Source: Frankia sp. R82
GTDB taxonomy: Bacteria; Actinomycetota; Actinomycetes; Frankiales; Frankiaceae
Reading direction: 5' to 3'
Length of the DNA: 48,162 bases
NCBI RefSeq assembly: GCF_023716925.1
Contig: NZ_JAMQQG010000028.1
Location: forward strand, 1-48,162
Under the pieces are notes generated by a model. That model was not told the origin of the DNA, searched no databases, and saw only the letters and a list, made by a program, of their open reading frames with translations. Within the stretch, counting starts at the first letter, position 1, and the number at the start of each line of letters is the position of its first letter. Shown here piece by piece: positions 1 through 7,674 of the stretch. The position numbers and the translations under genes are program-made.

Positions 1-1
1 G

Positions 2-589
2 GTCGGGGCCGCCGGCGGACCACCGGCTGTGACCGGCGCCGGCGGCGGTCCGGTGGTGTCCGGCGCAACCAGCGGACCGGGCGCCCCACCCACCGCGGCG
101 ACACCACCGGCCACCGCGACACCACCGGGGACGGCTGTCGAACCGCCGGTCCAGGGCTCGGGAGCGTCCGGGACCTGCCCGACCTCGGCACTGTCACTGC
201 AGGTGGCCGACCCGGAGGGAGCTGCTGGTAGCACCTACGAGCGGCTCGTGCTGACCAACACCGGCGCGGTGACCTGTCTGCTGCGCGGCTTCCCCGGGGT
301 GTCGTACCTCAATGCCGCGGGCGCCCAGGTCGGCGCCGCTGCCACCCACACCGGGGCCGCCGCGACGACGATCGCCCTGGCGCCGGGCACGTCCGTTTCG
401 GCCACGCTGCGCATCGTGCACCCGGGTATCCAGGAGGGGTGCCTCGAGTCCGGGCAGATCGCCGCGGTGACGGCGCTACGGGTCTACCCCCCCGGGTCGC
501 GCACGGCGCTGCGACAGCCGCTGACGGACGCGTCCGCCTGCACGTCGGCGTCCGTCCAGCAGCTGTCCGTCACCGCCGTCACCCACTGA
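2..589 (+). CDS. DUF4232 domain protein, 5'-truncated by window edge
   Basis: The frame is open from base 2 through a GTG at 29 to the TGA at 587-589, so the true start and any signal peptide probably lie upstream of the window. The first 50 visible residues are a Pro/Thr/Ala/Gly linker. From there (beginning GTCPTSALSLQV) the sequence fits DUF4232, a secreted beta-rich domain common in actinomycete exported or lipoproteins. Visible hallmarks are the early Cys, the RLVLTNTGAVTCLLRGFPG segment and further Cys residues (EGCLESG, ASACTSAS) that probably form disulfides. Function is unknown. The neighbouring thiolase runs convergently and ends 4 bases downstream, so the two transcripts meet tail to tail. 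Domain assignment is fairly sure; the 5' extent is not. Confidence 0.75.
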   Translation, partial: VGAAGGPPAVTGAGGGPVVSGATSGPGAPPTAATPPATATPPGTAVEPPVQGSGASGTCPTSALSLQVADPEGAAGSTYERLVLTNTGAVTCLLRGFPGVSYLNAAGAQVGAAATHTGAAATTIALAPGTSVSATLRIVHPGIQEGCLESGQIAAVTALRVYPPGSRTALRQPLTDASACTSASVQQLSVTAVTH

Positions 590-592
590 CGG

Positions 593-1786
593 TCAGAGAC
601 GCTCGATGATGGTGGCGTTGGCCATGCCCCCGCCCTCGCACATCGTCTGCAGGCCGTAGCGCCCGCCGGTGGCCTCCAGATGGTTCACCAGGGTGGTGAG
701 CAGACGGGTGCCCGAGCCGCCGAGGGCATGACCCAGGGCGATGGCGCCACCGCGGGGGTTGAGCCTGGCCGGATCCGCTCCGGTGTCGCGCGCCCAGGCC
801 AGCGGGACCGGCGCGAAGGCCTCGTTCACCTCGTAGGCGTCGATGTCGTCGAGGGACAGCCCGGTGCGGGCGAGGATCTTACGGGTGGCCGGGATGGGGG
901 CGGTGAGCATCAGCAGCGGGTCATCGCCGGCGAGGGCGAAGGCGTGGAAGCGGGCGCGGGGGCGCAGGCCGAGCTCCGCGGCCTTCGACGCACTCATGAT
1001 CAGGACGGCGGACGCGCCGTCGGTCAGCGGAGAGGCGTTGCCCGGGGTGATGTGCCAGCCGATCTCGGGGAACCGCCGCGCCCACGCCTCGGTGTGGAAC
1101 GAGGGCCGCAACGACCCGAGCCGGTCCACCGTGGTGCCGGCCCGCACCGTCTCGTCGGCTGCGTGGGCCACGATGGTGCCGTCGGGCTGCAGGAGCGGGA
1201 TCGGGATGATCTCGCCGGCGAAGTCGCCGGCGGCCGTCGCTGCGGCGGCGAGTGCGTGCGAACGGGCGGCGAAGGTGTCCAGTGCCTCGCGGTCCAGCTT
1301 CCACCGGGCCGCGATCAGCTCTGCGCCGATGCCCTGCGAAGCCAGCCCCTCGGGGTAGCGGGTGCGCAGCCCGGGGCCTTCGGCGTCCTGCCCGGCGACG
1401 GCCGAGCCCATCGGCACCCGGCTCATCGACTCCACGCCGCAGGCGATCACCACGTCATAGGCCCCGGCGATCACCCCCTGCGCGGCGAAGTGGGCGGCCT
1501 GTTGGCTCGAACCGCACTGCCGGTCGACGGTCGTGGCCGGCACCGTCTCGGGGAACCCGGCGGACAGGACGGCCGTGCGAGCGATGTTCGCCGACTGCTC
1601 GCCGATCTGGCTCACACAACCGGCGATGACATCGTCGACCAGCGCCGGATCGAGATCGTTGCGGCTGACCACGGCGCTGAGCACGGTGGCCAACAGCTGG
1701 GCCGGATGCAGCGCCGAGAGCGCCCCACCCGGCTTGCCGCGCCCTGATGCCGTGCGGACCGCGTCGACGATGACTGCGTCTTCCAT
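593..1786 (-). CDS. acetyl-CoA C-acyltransferase (thiolase)
   Basis: A 397-residue thiolase, full length for the family. It would catalyse thiolytic cleavage of 3-ketoacyl-CoA or the reverse condensation. The nucleophilic Cys lies in DRQCGSSQQA near residue 90. The C-terminal half holds VNEAFAPVP, the catalytic His motif GGAIALGHALGGSGTR, and the second active-site Cys in CEGGGMANA close to the C-terminus. The ATG at 1786 gives MEDAVIVDAVRTASGRG, the typical thiolase N-terminus, and is preceded on the coding strand by a GAGGAG Shine-Dalgarno. The frame stays open upstream to 2239 but that part is not thiolase-like. There is no adjacent beta-oxidation gene, so chain-length specificity and direction cannot be told. 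Confidence 0.92.
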   Translation of the reverse strand: MEDAVIVDAVRTASGRGKPGGALSALHPAQLLATVLSAVVSRNDLDPALVDDVIAGCVSQIGEQSANIARTAVLSAGFPETVPATTVDRQCGSSQQAAHFAAQGVIAGAYDVVIACGVESMSRVPMGSAVAGQDAEGPGLRTRYPEGLASQGIGAELIAARWKLDREALDTFAARSHALAAAATAAGDFAGEIIPIPLLQPDGTIVAHAADETVRAGTTVDRLGSLRPSFHTEAWARRFPEIGWHITPGNASPLTDGASAVLIMSASKAAELGLRPRARFHAFALAGDDPLLMLTAPIPATRKILARTGLSLDDIDAYEVNEAFAPVPLAWARDTGADPARLNPRGGAIALGHALGGSGTRLLTTLVNHLEATGGRYGLQTMCEGGGMANATIIERL

Positions 1787-1929
1787 CGGATCTCCTCGGA
1801 TCTCCCGGGCCGCCGGGGACCGGTAGCCCGCCCACCCCCGGTGCTCTCGACTGGTCAACAAGTGCCCGTATGTGAGAATTCCAGTGAGTATGTTCACAGG
1901 ACTGATGTGGCTGCAGTGCCTTTGTGGAA

Positions 1930-2472
1930 TTACCTCACCAGTCGAGGTGGACGCAGCGCAACCGTTGCCGAGGATGGGTCGTCTGCGGGTGCGCCGTTGC
2001 CACCGGGCCGGGAGAGGTCGGTGGCGGTGCTGTCCGTGATCGCGAGGCGACCATCGAGGGCCGCGCGGGCGGTGTGCTCGCACCAGCGCACCAGCCCGGC
2101 GGCATCCACGCCGTGCAGGTGCCCGTCGGCGTAGGGAGTAAGGCCCTCGGCGGCCCGGGCGAGCACGGTGAGCCCGCCCGGGACGTTGCCCCGGGCCAGC
2201 TGGGTCAGCCCCACGGCGAGCTGGGTGAGCGCCCGCCACAGCGCCCGGTCGTCATCGCCGGCGGATTTCCAGGCGGCCTCGAGCACCTCGTGGGCCTGGA
2301 ACGGCAGGCCGGTGTCCAGCAGGTGCTGTGCGGCCGCGAGGGCAGCCGGGGGTGGTAGTGCGGCGGGCAGCTCCAGCGGCGCGACGCCGGCCGTGCCGGG
2401 TGGCAGCGGTCGGCCCAGTGCGTCGCGGGACCGCACGGGGGGCCGCCGGGGCGGCGGTGAGGTGGTCATCAA
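1930..2472 (-). CDS. DUF309 domain protein
   Basis: A 180-residue protein with a Pro/Arg-rich N-terminus followed by a DUF309 helical domain at roughly residues 40-130. The signature is the stretch with FQAHEVLEAAWK, then DDRALWRALTQLAVGLTQLARGN. Known structures of this family are small helical bundles whose conserved His/Glu residues may bind metal; no enzymatic role is established. Two consecutive Met codons (2472 and 2469) are possible starts. The gene is upstream of the thiolase on the same strand, with 143 bases between them, so co-transcription is possible but not evident. Confidence 0.8.
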   Translation of the reverse strand: MMTTSPPPRRPPVRSRDALGRPLPPGTAGVAPLELPAALPPPAALAAAQHLLDTGLPFQAHEVLEAAWKSAGDDDRALWRALTQLAVGLTQLARGNVPGGLTVLARAAEGLTPYADGHLHGVDAAGLVRWCEHTARAALDGRLAITDSTATDLSRPGGNGAPADDPSSATVALRPPRLVR

Positions 2473-3249
2473 GTTCAGTGTGACCAGCTGCTTCGAGCGC
2501 TGTCACCCCCAGTGATCCAGATCCCGATCGGACGGGTGTCCCCGCGTCCGGGGGTCGGTGCCTGGAAGCCGGTGCCTTTGCGTCGGTGCCGGGCATTGGT
2601 TACCGTGAACCCGCCGCGTGGTGGTGACGGCGGGAGGCGTGGGATCATGGTCAGGTCGCTGGTCGCGGTGAGACCGCGGTCCCGGGTGGACCTGGCCCGT
2701 GCGCTCACCCACCGCCGCCATATCGACACCTGTCGGGTGTGCACGGCGGCCTGTCCCCGCTGACCTTCGCGGTTTTCCGGCCCGCTGACCACCACGGCTG
2801 CAGGCCATGCCAGCTGCGGACCGATGTGGCCGTCGGCGGACCACCCCGGCTTCTGGTCATCCCGCCCTCCGGCCATCCGCCCGCGGAGCATCGTGGGCCC
2901 GCGGAGCATCGCGGGCCCGCGGAGCATCGTGGGCCCACGGAGTACCGCCGGCCCGCGGAGCACCGCTGATCCGCGCAGGACTGTCGGTCTGCGGAGCACC
3001 GTCGCGCGGCCTTGTCCGGTCGGCGACCTCGGTCGTCCATCCACCAGCAGGAACGGCGCTGCCTTGTCCGAATCCCGTGCGTCCTCGTCCTCGACTCCCT
3101 CGTCCTCGACTCCCTCGTCGGCGGGCTCTTCGTCCACGGGCCCTGCGTCCACGGGCCCTGCGTCCTCCGGCTCCGCATCGGCGAACCCCGCGTCCACGAG
3201 CGCCGCGGGCTCCTCCCCGTTCGCCCCGGCTGGCCGGTCCGACCGGTCC
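2473..3249. other. intergenic or N-terminal extension with 18-bp tandem repeats
   Basis: No independent gene is convincing here. The amidohydrolase frame is open back to an ATG at 2824, but this stretch would encode Ser/Thr/Pro-rich low-complexity residues. Bases about 2880-2970 hold five to six imperfect 18-bp tandem units (core gcggagcatcg) that read as a six-residue GPRSIV-type repeat. A long minus-strand frame also crosses the region and reads as an acidic repeat; neither is supported by family resemblance. Confidence 0.5.
2881..2970. repeat. 18-bp tandem repeat
   Basis: Direct units of the form cccgcggagcatcgtggg are repeated five to six times with small changes (gtggg/gcggg, catcg/taccg/caccg). 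The period of 18 keeps any reading frame intact. Confidence 0.8.
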
Positions 3250-4791
3250 GTGGTGTCGGACGACACCGACCAGCCGTTGCCGGAGTCGGGCGCCTCCGGT
3301 GAGGTCGACACCGGTTCGGCCGCGGCACCCGTGCGAGCCGGTCGCGCCGGGCAGGCGTTCACGCTGCGCGAGTGCCATGTGCTGGACCGGAGCGGACGGT
3401 TCGGCGAACCCTGTGACGTCGCCGTGCGGAACGGGGTGGTGCAGGCGGTCGGTCCCGCGCTGCCGCTGGATCCCGAGGCGATCGACGTCGACGCGCGGGG
3501 GCTGTTCGTCATGCCCGGGGTGATCGACTGTCACGCGCATGTCACCCAGTCCACCTATGACCCGTTCGAACTGGTCACGGCGCCGCTGTCCACCCGGTTC
3601 CTGCAGACGGCCGAGGCGTTGCGGGCCACGCTGCTCGCCGGGGTCACCTGGCTGCGCGATGCCGGTGGTGCCGATGCCGGAGTGCGGGACGCCCTCGCCG
3701 CCGGAGCCGTCCCCGGCCCGGCGCTCGCGGTGTCGGTGGTGGCGCTGAGTCGCACCGGGCGTCACGGTGACGGCGCTGTCCTCGGACCGGGCCTCGAGTC
3801 CACCCAGGACGTGCTCGGCCCCGCCTATCCGGAGCGCCCGGCCCACAGCACCAGCGTTGCCGGTGATCTGCCCACCGCCGTACGCGGGGTGCTACGGGCC
3901 GGTGCCGACTGGGTGATGATCTACGCCAGTGGTGGGGTGATGTCCACCCGTCCCGGGCACGTCGAAGTGCCGTTCGCCCCGGCGGAGCTGGTCGCGGCCG
4001 TCGCCGAGGCCGGTCGCTTCGGTCGGCCGGTGATGATGCACGCGCTGGGCGAGCGGGCCGTGGAGGCGGCGGTCGCGGCCGGAGCGCGTTCCATCGAGCA
4101 CGGCATCGGACTCGGCGAACGGGCCGCCGCCGCGATGGCGGCCCGCGGGGTGACTCTGGTCCCGACCCTGTCGTCCTACCTGGACCTGGCCGCGCTGGTT
4201 CGCACGGGTGTGCTGCCCGGCTGGGCGGTCGAACGTGCCGAGGCGACCGCCGCCGCGCTCGCCGAGACCATCGCGGTGGCCCGCGCAGCCGGCGTGCGCA
4301 TCGCTCTCGGTAGCGACGCCCGCCACCGCAGCCGGCACGGCGGCAACCTCGCCGAGATCAGCCACCTGCGCCGGGCCGGCCTCACCCCGCCGGAGGCCCT
4401 GCTCGCCGCGACCGCGAACGGCGCCGCGCTGTGCGCCCCGGGGCACGGCCGTACGGACGACACCACCCCGCATCGCGGCGCGCCTGGTTCCGGAACCGGA
4501 ACCGGTCCTGGCGTGGCGGGACGTCGGCGCGGACGGCTCGCGCCCGGCTACGTGTTCGACGCCATTGTGCTGGACACGGATCCGGGTGACCTGAGTCTGT
4601 TCGAACGCCGGGACGTCGTGCGCGGCGTCTTCACCGCGGGACGAGCGGTGCTCGCCCATCCTCGCCTGCCACCGGTGCTGGCCCGTGGTGCCTGGGCGTT
4701 CGCCGGCCCCACCCCGGCCGGCGACGAGACGGTGATCGGGTCGGCCCACAGTCCGTTCACCGGGCGGACCGACCCACGTCCGACCACCTGA
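3250..4791 (+). CDS. metal-dependent amidohydrolase family protein
   Basis: An imidazolonepropionase/prolidase-like amidohydrolase. Counting from the GTG at 3250 (514 aa), the beta-sandwich segment is followed by GVIDCHAHVTQS with the metal-binding His95 and His97. Then come WLRDAGG, the MIYASGG segment in the position of the bridging lysine strand, MHALGERAVEAAVAAGARSIEHG with further His ligands, and SDARHRSRHGG with the catalytic Asp. These features define the alpha/beta-barrel amidohydrolase fold; substrate cannot be deduced. The start is uncertain: the frame extends in low-complexity sequence to an ATG at 2824 (655 aa), while family similarity begins only near residue 40 of the version given here. 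A Gly/Thr-rich insertion interrupts the C-terminal part near 4450-4530. A strong terminator follows at 4799. Confidence 0.82.
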   Translation: MVSDDTDQPLPESGASGEVDTGSAAAPVRAGRAGQAFTLRECHVLDRSGRFGEPCDVAVRNGVVQAVGPALPLDPEAIDVDARGLFVMPGVIDCHAHVTQSTYDPFELVTAPLSTRFLQTAEALRATLLAGVTWLRDAGGADAGVRDALAAGAVPGPALAVSVVALSRTGRHGDGAVLGPGLESTQDVLGPAYPERPAHSTSVAGDLPTAVRGVLRAGADWVMIYASGGVMSTRPGHVEVPFAPAELVAAVAEAGRFGRPVMMHALGERAVEAAVAAGARSIEHGIGLGERAAAAMAARGVTLVPTLSSYLDLAALVRTGVLPGWAVERAEATAAALAETIAVARAAGVRIALGSDARHRSRHGGNLAEISHLRRAGLTPPEALLAATANGAALCAPGHGRTDDTTPHRGAPGSGTGTGPGVAGRRRGRLAPGYVFDAIVLDTDPGDLSLFERRDVVRGVFTAGRAVLAHPRLPPVLARGAWAFAGPTPAGDETVIGSAHSPFTGRTDPRPTT

Positions 4792-4798
4792 TCCGCGC

Positions 4799-4862
4799 AG
4801 TGGTCCGCGGTATCCGACGAGCCGGGTTCCGGGTTTCGGATCGTCGGATACCGCCACTTTTC
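4799..4862. terminator. hairpin terminator after the amidohydrolase
   Basis: The right arm tcgtcggataccgccact (4841-4858) pairs fully with agtgg plus cggtatccgacga on the left (4799-4820), leaving a 4-base bulge, and is followed by four T. The 18-bp stem lies 7 bases past the amidohydrolase stop codon, so it most likely ends that transcript and insulates the copper protein gene. Confidence 0.8.
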
Positions 4863-5007
4863 TGTCGGTCGCGACGGTGCCGGTAATGTCGGCAGCCCGG
4901 GATGCAGATTCGTTGACCAGAGCTATCGTCAGGGATGCCAGAACACCCGCCGGCGGCGGGTTTCCGAGGCGGTTCCAGCGTTGCCGCCCACATATCGGAG
5001 GTGTCCC

Positions 5008-5364
5008 ATGAAGCATGCCGAGAAAATCAGCGAGACCATGCGCAGGGCAATCGACGAGTGCATGTCCTGCTCGATTCTGTGCGAAGAGACGATCTCGTAC
5101 TGTATGGATATGCCCGGCTCGATGATGGACGCTGCGGACCTGCGCCTGATGATGGACTGTGCGGCCATCACCCGGACCTGCGCCGACATGATGTGCCGCA
5201 TGTCGCCGCTGCGCGCCGACATGTGCGCGATGTGCGCGCGCATCTGCGGTGCCACCGCCGAGATGTGCGAGAAGATGCCCCGTGACGCCCAGCTCACGCG
5301 GCTTGCGCAGGCCTGCCGGTCGTGCCTGGAAAGCTGCACCGCCATGGCTGGTGCCGCAGCCTGA
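5008..5364 (+). CDS. four-helix bundle copper-binding protein (Csp-like, DUF326)
   Basis: A 118-residue Cys/Met-rich protein of the copper storage protein family. Cys residues line helices in repeated C-x(2-3)-C spacing: ECMSCSILCEE, SYCMD, DCAAITRTCADMMC, DMCAMCARICG, EMCE, and RSCLESC at the end. Known Csp proteins are tetrameric four-helix bundles that store many Cu(I) ions inside the bundle. No signal peptide is seen, so a cytosolic Csp3-type role is likely. The ATG at 5008 is chosen because a perfect GGAGG lies at 4997-5001; the upstream in-frame Met at 4981 lacks one. The gene is monocistronic, with terminators on both sides (4799 and 5402). No copper regulator is adjacent. Confidence 0.9.
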   Translation: MKHAEKISETMRRAIDECMSCSILCEETISYCMDMPGSMMDAADLRLMMDCAAITRTCADMMCRMSPLRADMCAMCARICGATAEMCEKMPRDAQLTRLAQACRSCLESCTAMAGAAA

Positions 5365-5401
5365 TCGGTAGCACTCCAGCCGGTCGTTCCTGATACCGGT
5401 G

Positions 5402-5446
5402 GCGGCCCGCGGTCCGAGGAACTCTCGGCCCGCGGGCCGCTTTTTG
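5402..5446 (+). terminator. rho-independent terminator after csp
   Basis: Perfect 11-bp arms gcggcccgcgg (5402-5412) and ccgcgggccgc (5430-5440) are followed directly by ttttt. This is a textbook intrinsic terminator 38 bases past the copper protein stop codon. Confidence 0.9.
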
Positions 5447-5563
5447 TTGTTGACCCGTGGGGTGGCGTGGGATGGCGTCGGGGCAGCCCGGCGGCGGGGT
5501 CCCTCCTGGGGAACGATCTGCCCGGGCGGCTCGTCGAGGCGGTCCGGGTCGCCGGCGAGGGCA

Positions 5564-5596
5564 GCCCGGGATACGCGCGTCACGCGTATCCCGGGC
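5564..5596. repeat. perfect 14-bp palindromic hairpin, no T-run
   Basis: gcccgggatacgcg (5564-5577) is the exact reverse complement of cgcgtatcccgggc (5583-5596) around a 5-base loop. Outer flanking sequence pairs partly again (gccggc on each side), extending the palindrome to about 60 bases. There is no poly-T tail, so it is not a standard terminator. The rest of 5447-5836 shows no gene. Confidence 0.75.
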
Positions 5597-5836
5597 CCGC
5601 TCTGCCGGCGGGATCGGGTCCAGGCGGTGGCGCACGCCCATGGGTGCGGCCCTGCCCGCCCACGCGGCGCCGATCCGCCGTGCCGGCCCGATTCGCCGTG
5701 CCGGACAGTCACCTGACGGACTATTTCGGGTGCGCTGAGCGATGTGTCGCCGGGATCTATTCCCGATTGTCGTTGTATCGCAGCTCTCTGCACGCATCGT
5801 CACGGCGAGGTGGCCGGATTCGGGCCGAACTGGTAC

Positions 5837-5866
5837 TTGTCACTACCCTGAGTAGTTCGCTACGGT
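5837..5866 (+). promoter_or_regulatory. promoter for the riboswitch transcript
   Basis: TTGTCA (5837-5842) and TACGGT (5861-5866) are separated by 18 bases and match actinobacterial housekeeping promoter elements. Transcription would start near 5873, just before the riboswitch aptamer. Confidence 0.55.
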
Positions 5867-5891
5867 GGCGGAGCACCACAGACGCTTCGAG

Positions 5892-6065
5892 TCGACGCCG
5901 AGTTCTGCCCACGGCTCGAAGTCCCCTCCAGATGTCCAGGGCAGAAGCGGGGGAACCACGTTCCTCCGGGTGGTCTGTTGCAGGCCACCCTCGGGGTTAA
6001 GTCATCCGTACGCGGATGACCGGGCTTCCCGGTCCGCACCCGACAGCTAACTCCGCAGGCGTACG
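5892..6065 (+). ncRNA. ydaO/yuaA riboswitch (c-di-AMP)
   Basis: Conserved blocks of the ydaO aptamer appear in the right order: gccgagttctgccc, then gcgggggaacca, ctcggggttaa, and cgacagctaact...gcaggcg at the 3' end. The closing helix can form between gacgcc near 5894 and ggcgt near 6058. This class binds c-di-AMP and, in actinobacteria, is typically found before genes for cell-wall hydrolases and resuscitation-promoting factors. The next convincing gene is just such a protein at 6725, but the spacing of about 660 bases is long. No T-run terminator is obvious directly after the aptamer, so the expression platform is unresolved. Confidence 0.88.
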
Positions 6066-6724
6066 GGAAGGATCAGACGTGTCCGAACGTCAGGATGTCG
6101 CATCGTCACCGCGGCCGGGCCGACGCGTGCGGGACCGGCCATGACGCCGCCGTGCGCCCCGGGTGAACCCGCGACGGGTCGGTGTCCGCGCCAGTCACAT
6201 CGGCCGGGCCGGAACCGGACTTCGTTCCGCGCGGGTCTGGCTCCCGCCGGGAGCCGTTCGTTCTGACCGGCCGTGCGCCACTGCGTACGGACACCTTGTC
6301 GTCGCGTGGCCGGGGCGTGGTTCGCCGACGGGACCTGTCGGGTCAACAGCCTGCTGCGTGACCGGTGTCGCCGTGCCGTACGCCGGTCGCGCCCACCTGC
6401 CCGGACGGACCGGTCGGCGACGCCTGCGCCGGCGGGCCGACGCGAACCGGCCCTCGCCGGATCCAGTCGGTAACCGCGGCGGCCAGTACGTCCGAACCGC
6501 GTTTCCTCGGCGTTGACCGGCGTTGACCGGCGTTGCTCGGTGGTTTTCCGCCACCTCTTAATCCGGTCTCGGGCGGCTTCCCAGGTGTTCCTGATCGGGA
6601 ACCTGGTAATCCGGTATTCAGTGCTGCCCATTTTAGATTAAAAAGTCGTCCGACTGGCTTCCCCTGGAAGTCGACACCCATTTCCATCACCGTGCTCCAC
6701 GACACCGAAACGAGATGTCAGAGA
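6066..6724 (+). other. long leader between riboswitch and cell-wall enzyme
   Basis: No reading frame here resembles a known protein, and codon bias is poor in all frames. Near 6508-6540 the unit ccggcgttga is repeated two to three times in tandem. An AT-richer patch (6600-6720) precedes the downstream start codon and may hold a second promoter. The stretch is either a long 5' leader or an intergenic gap after a short regulatory transcript. Confidence 0.4.
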
Positions 6725-7474
6725 ATGGCCAAGGGAAAGCATCGGAAGGCTTCGAGTCGGCGTCGCGGCGCCACCGTGGCGACGCTCGGTCTGCTTGGCG
6801 CGGGCGTGGGCATCTTCGCCTCGACGAGCCCGGCCAGCGCCGCGACCAGCACGGTCTCGGATGTGCAGATCGCCCAGGTGGCGGCGAACGCGGGTCTGGC
6901 GGGCTGCGGGGGGGCGTCGCTGTCGACCTGGGTCGCGGTGGCGCTCGCGGAGTCCGGCGGCAACCCCTATGCTCACGCGACCGTCGGTGAGGACTCCCGC
7001 GGTCTGTGGCAGATCAACATGCGGGCCCACGGTGGCTGGGTCGGCGGGCGGAACCTGTACGACCCGACCACCAACGCCTGGGCGGCCCGCACGGTCTGTG
7101 TCAACCAGGGCATACGGGCGTGGAGCACGTACACCAACGGCATGTACGCCCGGTTCCAGGCCCGGGGGGCGTCGGCCGTGGCGGCGGTGTCCGGTGGCCT
7201 GAGCGTGCGCACGATCGCGTACACGGCCACGCCGAAGGCGGCGGCGTCCGTGCCCGCGGCGCCCACCGGCTATCCGTCACTGGCCAGTGGGCGGGGCTTC
7301 CGCCTGGATGTGCGGCAGATCCAGCAGCGGCTGGCAGACCTCGGCTATCCGATCGCCGTGGACGGCCAGTTCGGCTACCAGACCAATCACATGGTCAAGG
7401 ACTACCAGCTCAAGCACGCCCTGGTCGCCGACGGCATGGTGGGTCCGCAGACCCGGGCCCGGCTCGGGCTCTGA
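6725..7474 (+). CDS. secreted lysozyme/transglycosylase-like protein with C-terminal peptidoglycan-binding domain
   Basis: A 249-residue exported cell-wall enzyme. Residues 1-39 form a signal peptide: a basic n-region (KGKHRKASSRRR), a hydrophobic core and a cleavage site at SPASA-A. The catalytic region around residues 45-150 has VALAESGGNPYAHAT, with Glu76 as the expected general acid, then SRGLWQIN, typical of lysozyme-like SLT/Rpf folds. Cys61 and the Cys in RTVCVNQG may form a disulfide. After a linker, residues about 195-249 (IQQRLADLGYPIAVDGQFGYQT...GPQTRARLGL) form a PG_binding_1 domain. The ATG at 6725 is chosen because it gives a proper signal peptide; upstream in-frame sequence to 6533 is not protein-like. 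Regulation by the upstream c-di-AMP riboswitch is inferred. Confidence 0.88.
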   Translation: MAKGKHRKASSRRRGATVATLGLLGAGVGIFASTSPASAATSTVSDVQIAQVAANAGLAGCGGASLSTWVAVALAESGGNPYAHATVGEDSRGLWQINMRAHGGWVGGRNLYDPTTNAWAARTVCVNQGIRAWSTYTNGMYARFQARGASAVAAVSGGLSVRTIAYTATPKAAASVPAAPTGYPSLASGRGFRLDVRQIQQRLADLGYPIAVDGQFGYQTNHMVKDYQLKHALVADGMVGPQTRARLGL

Positions 7475-7674
7475 TCCGGCGCGGGCTCTGATCCGGCACG
7501 ACCGCCGGCGTCCCGGTCAGTACTGCCGGTGATGGACTACCCCATGCCGAGGCGGGGTATTCCCTGGACCGGCCCAGCGGGGCCGCCGGTCCCCGGGCGA
7601 TGGCGCGATACCGGGGTCCGTCTGGTGAGGATCGTCCGTTTGCGGAGGATCTCCGACCGACGAGGATCATCATC

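Noticed and set aside
3892-5793. A 633-codon minus-strand frame across the amidohydrolase and copper protein
   Set aside because: It runs through two well-supported plus-strand genes and two terminators and has no recognisable family.
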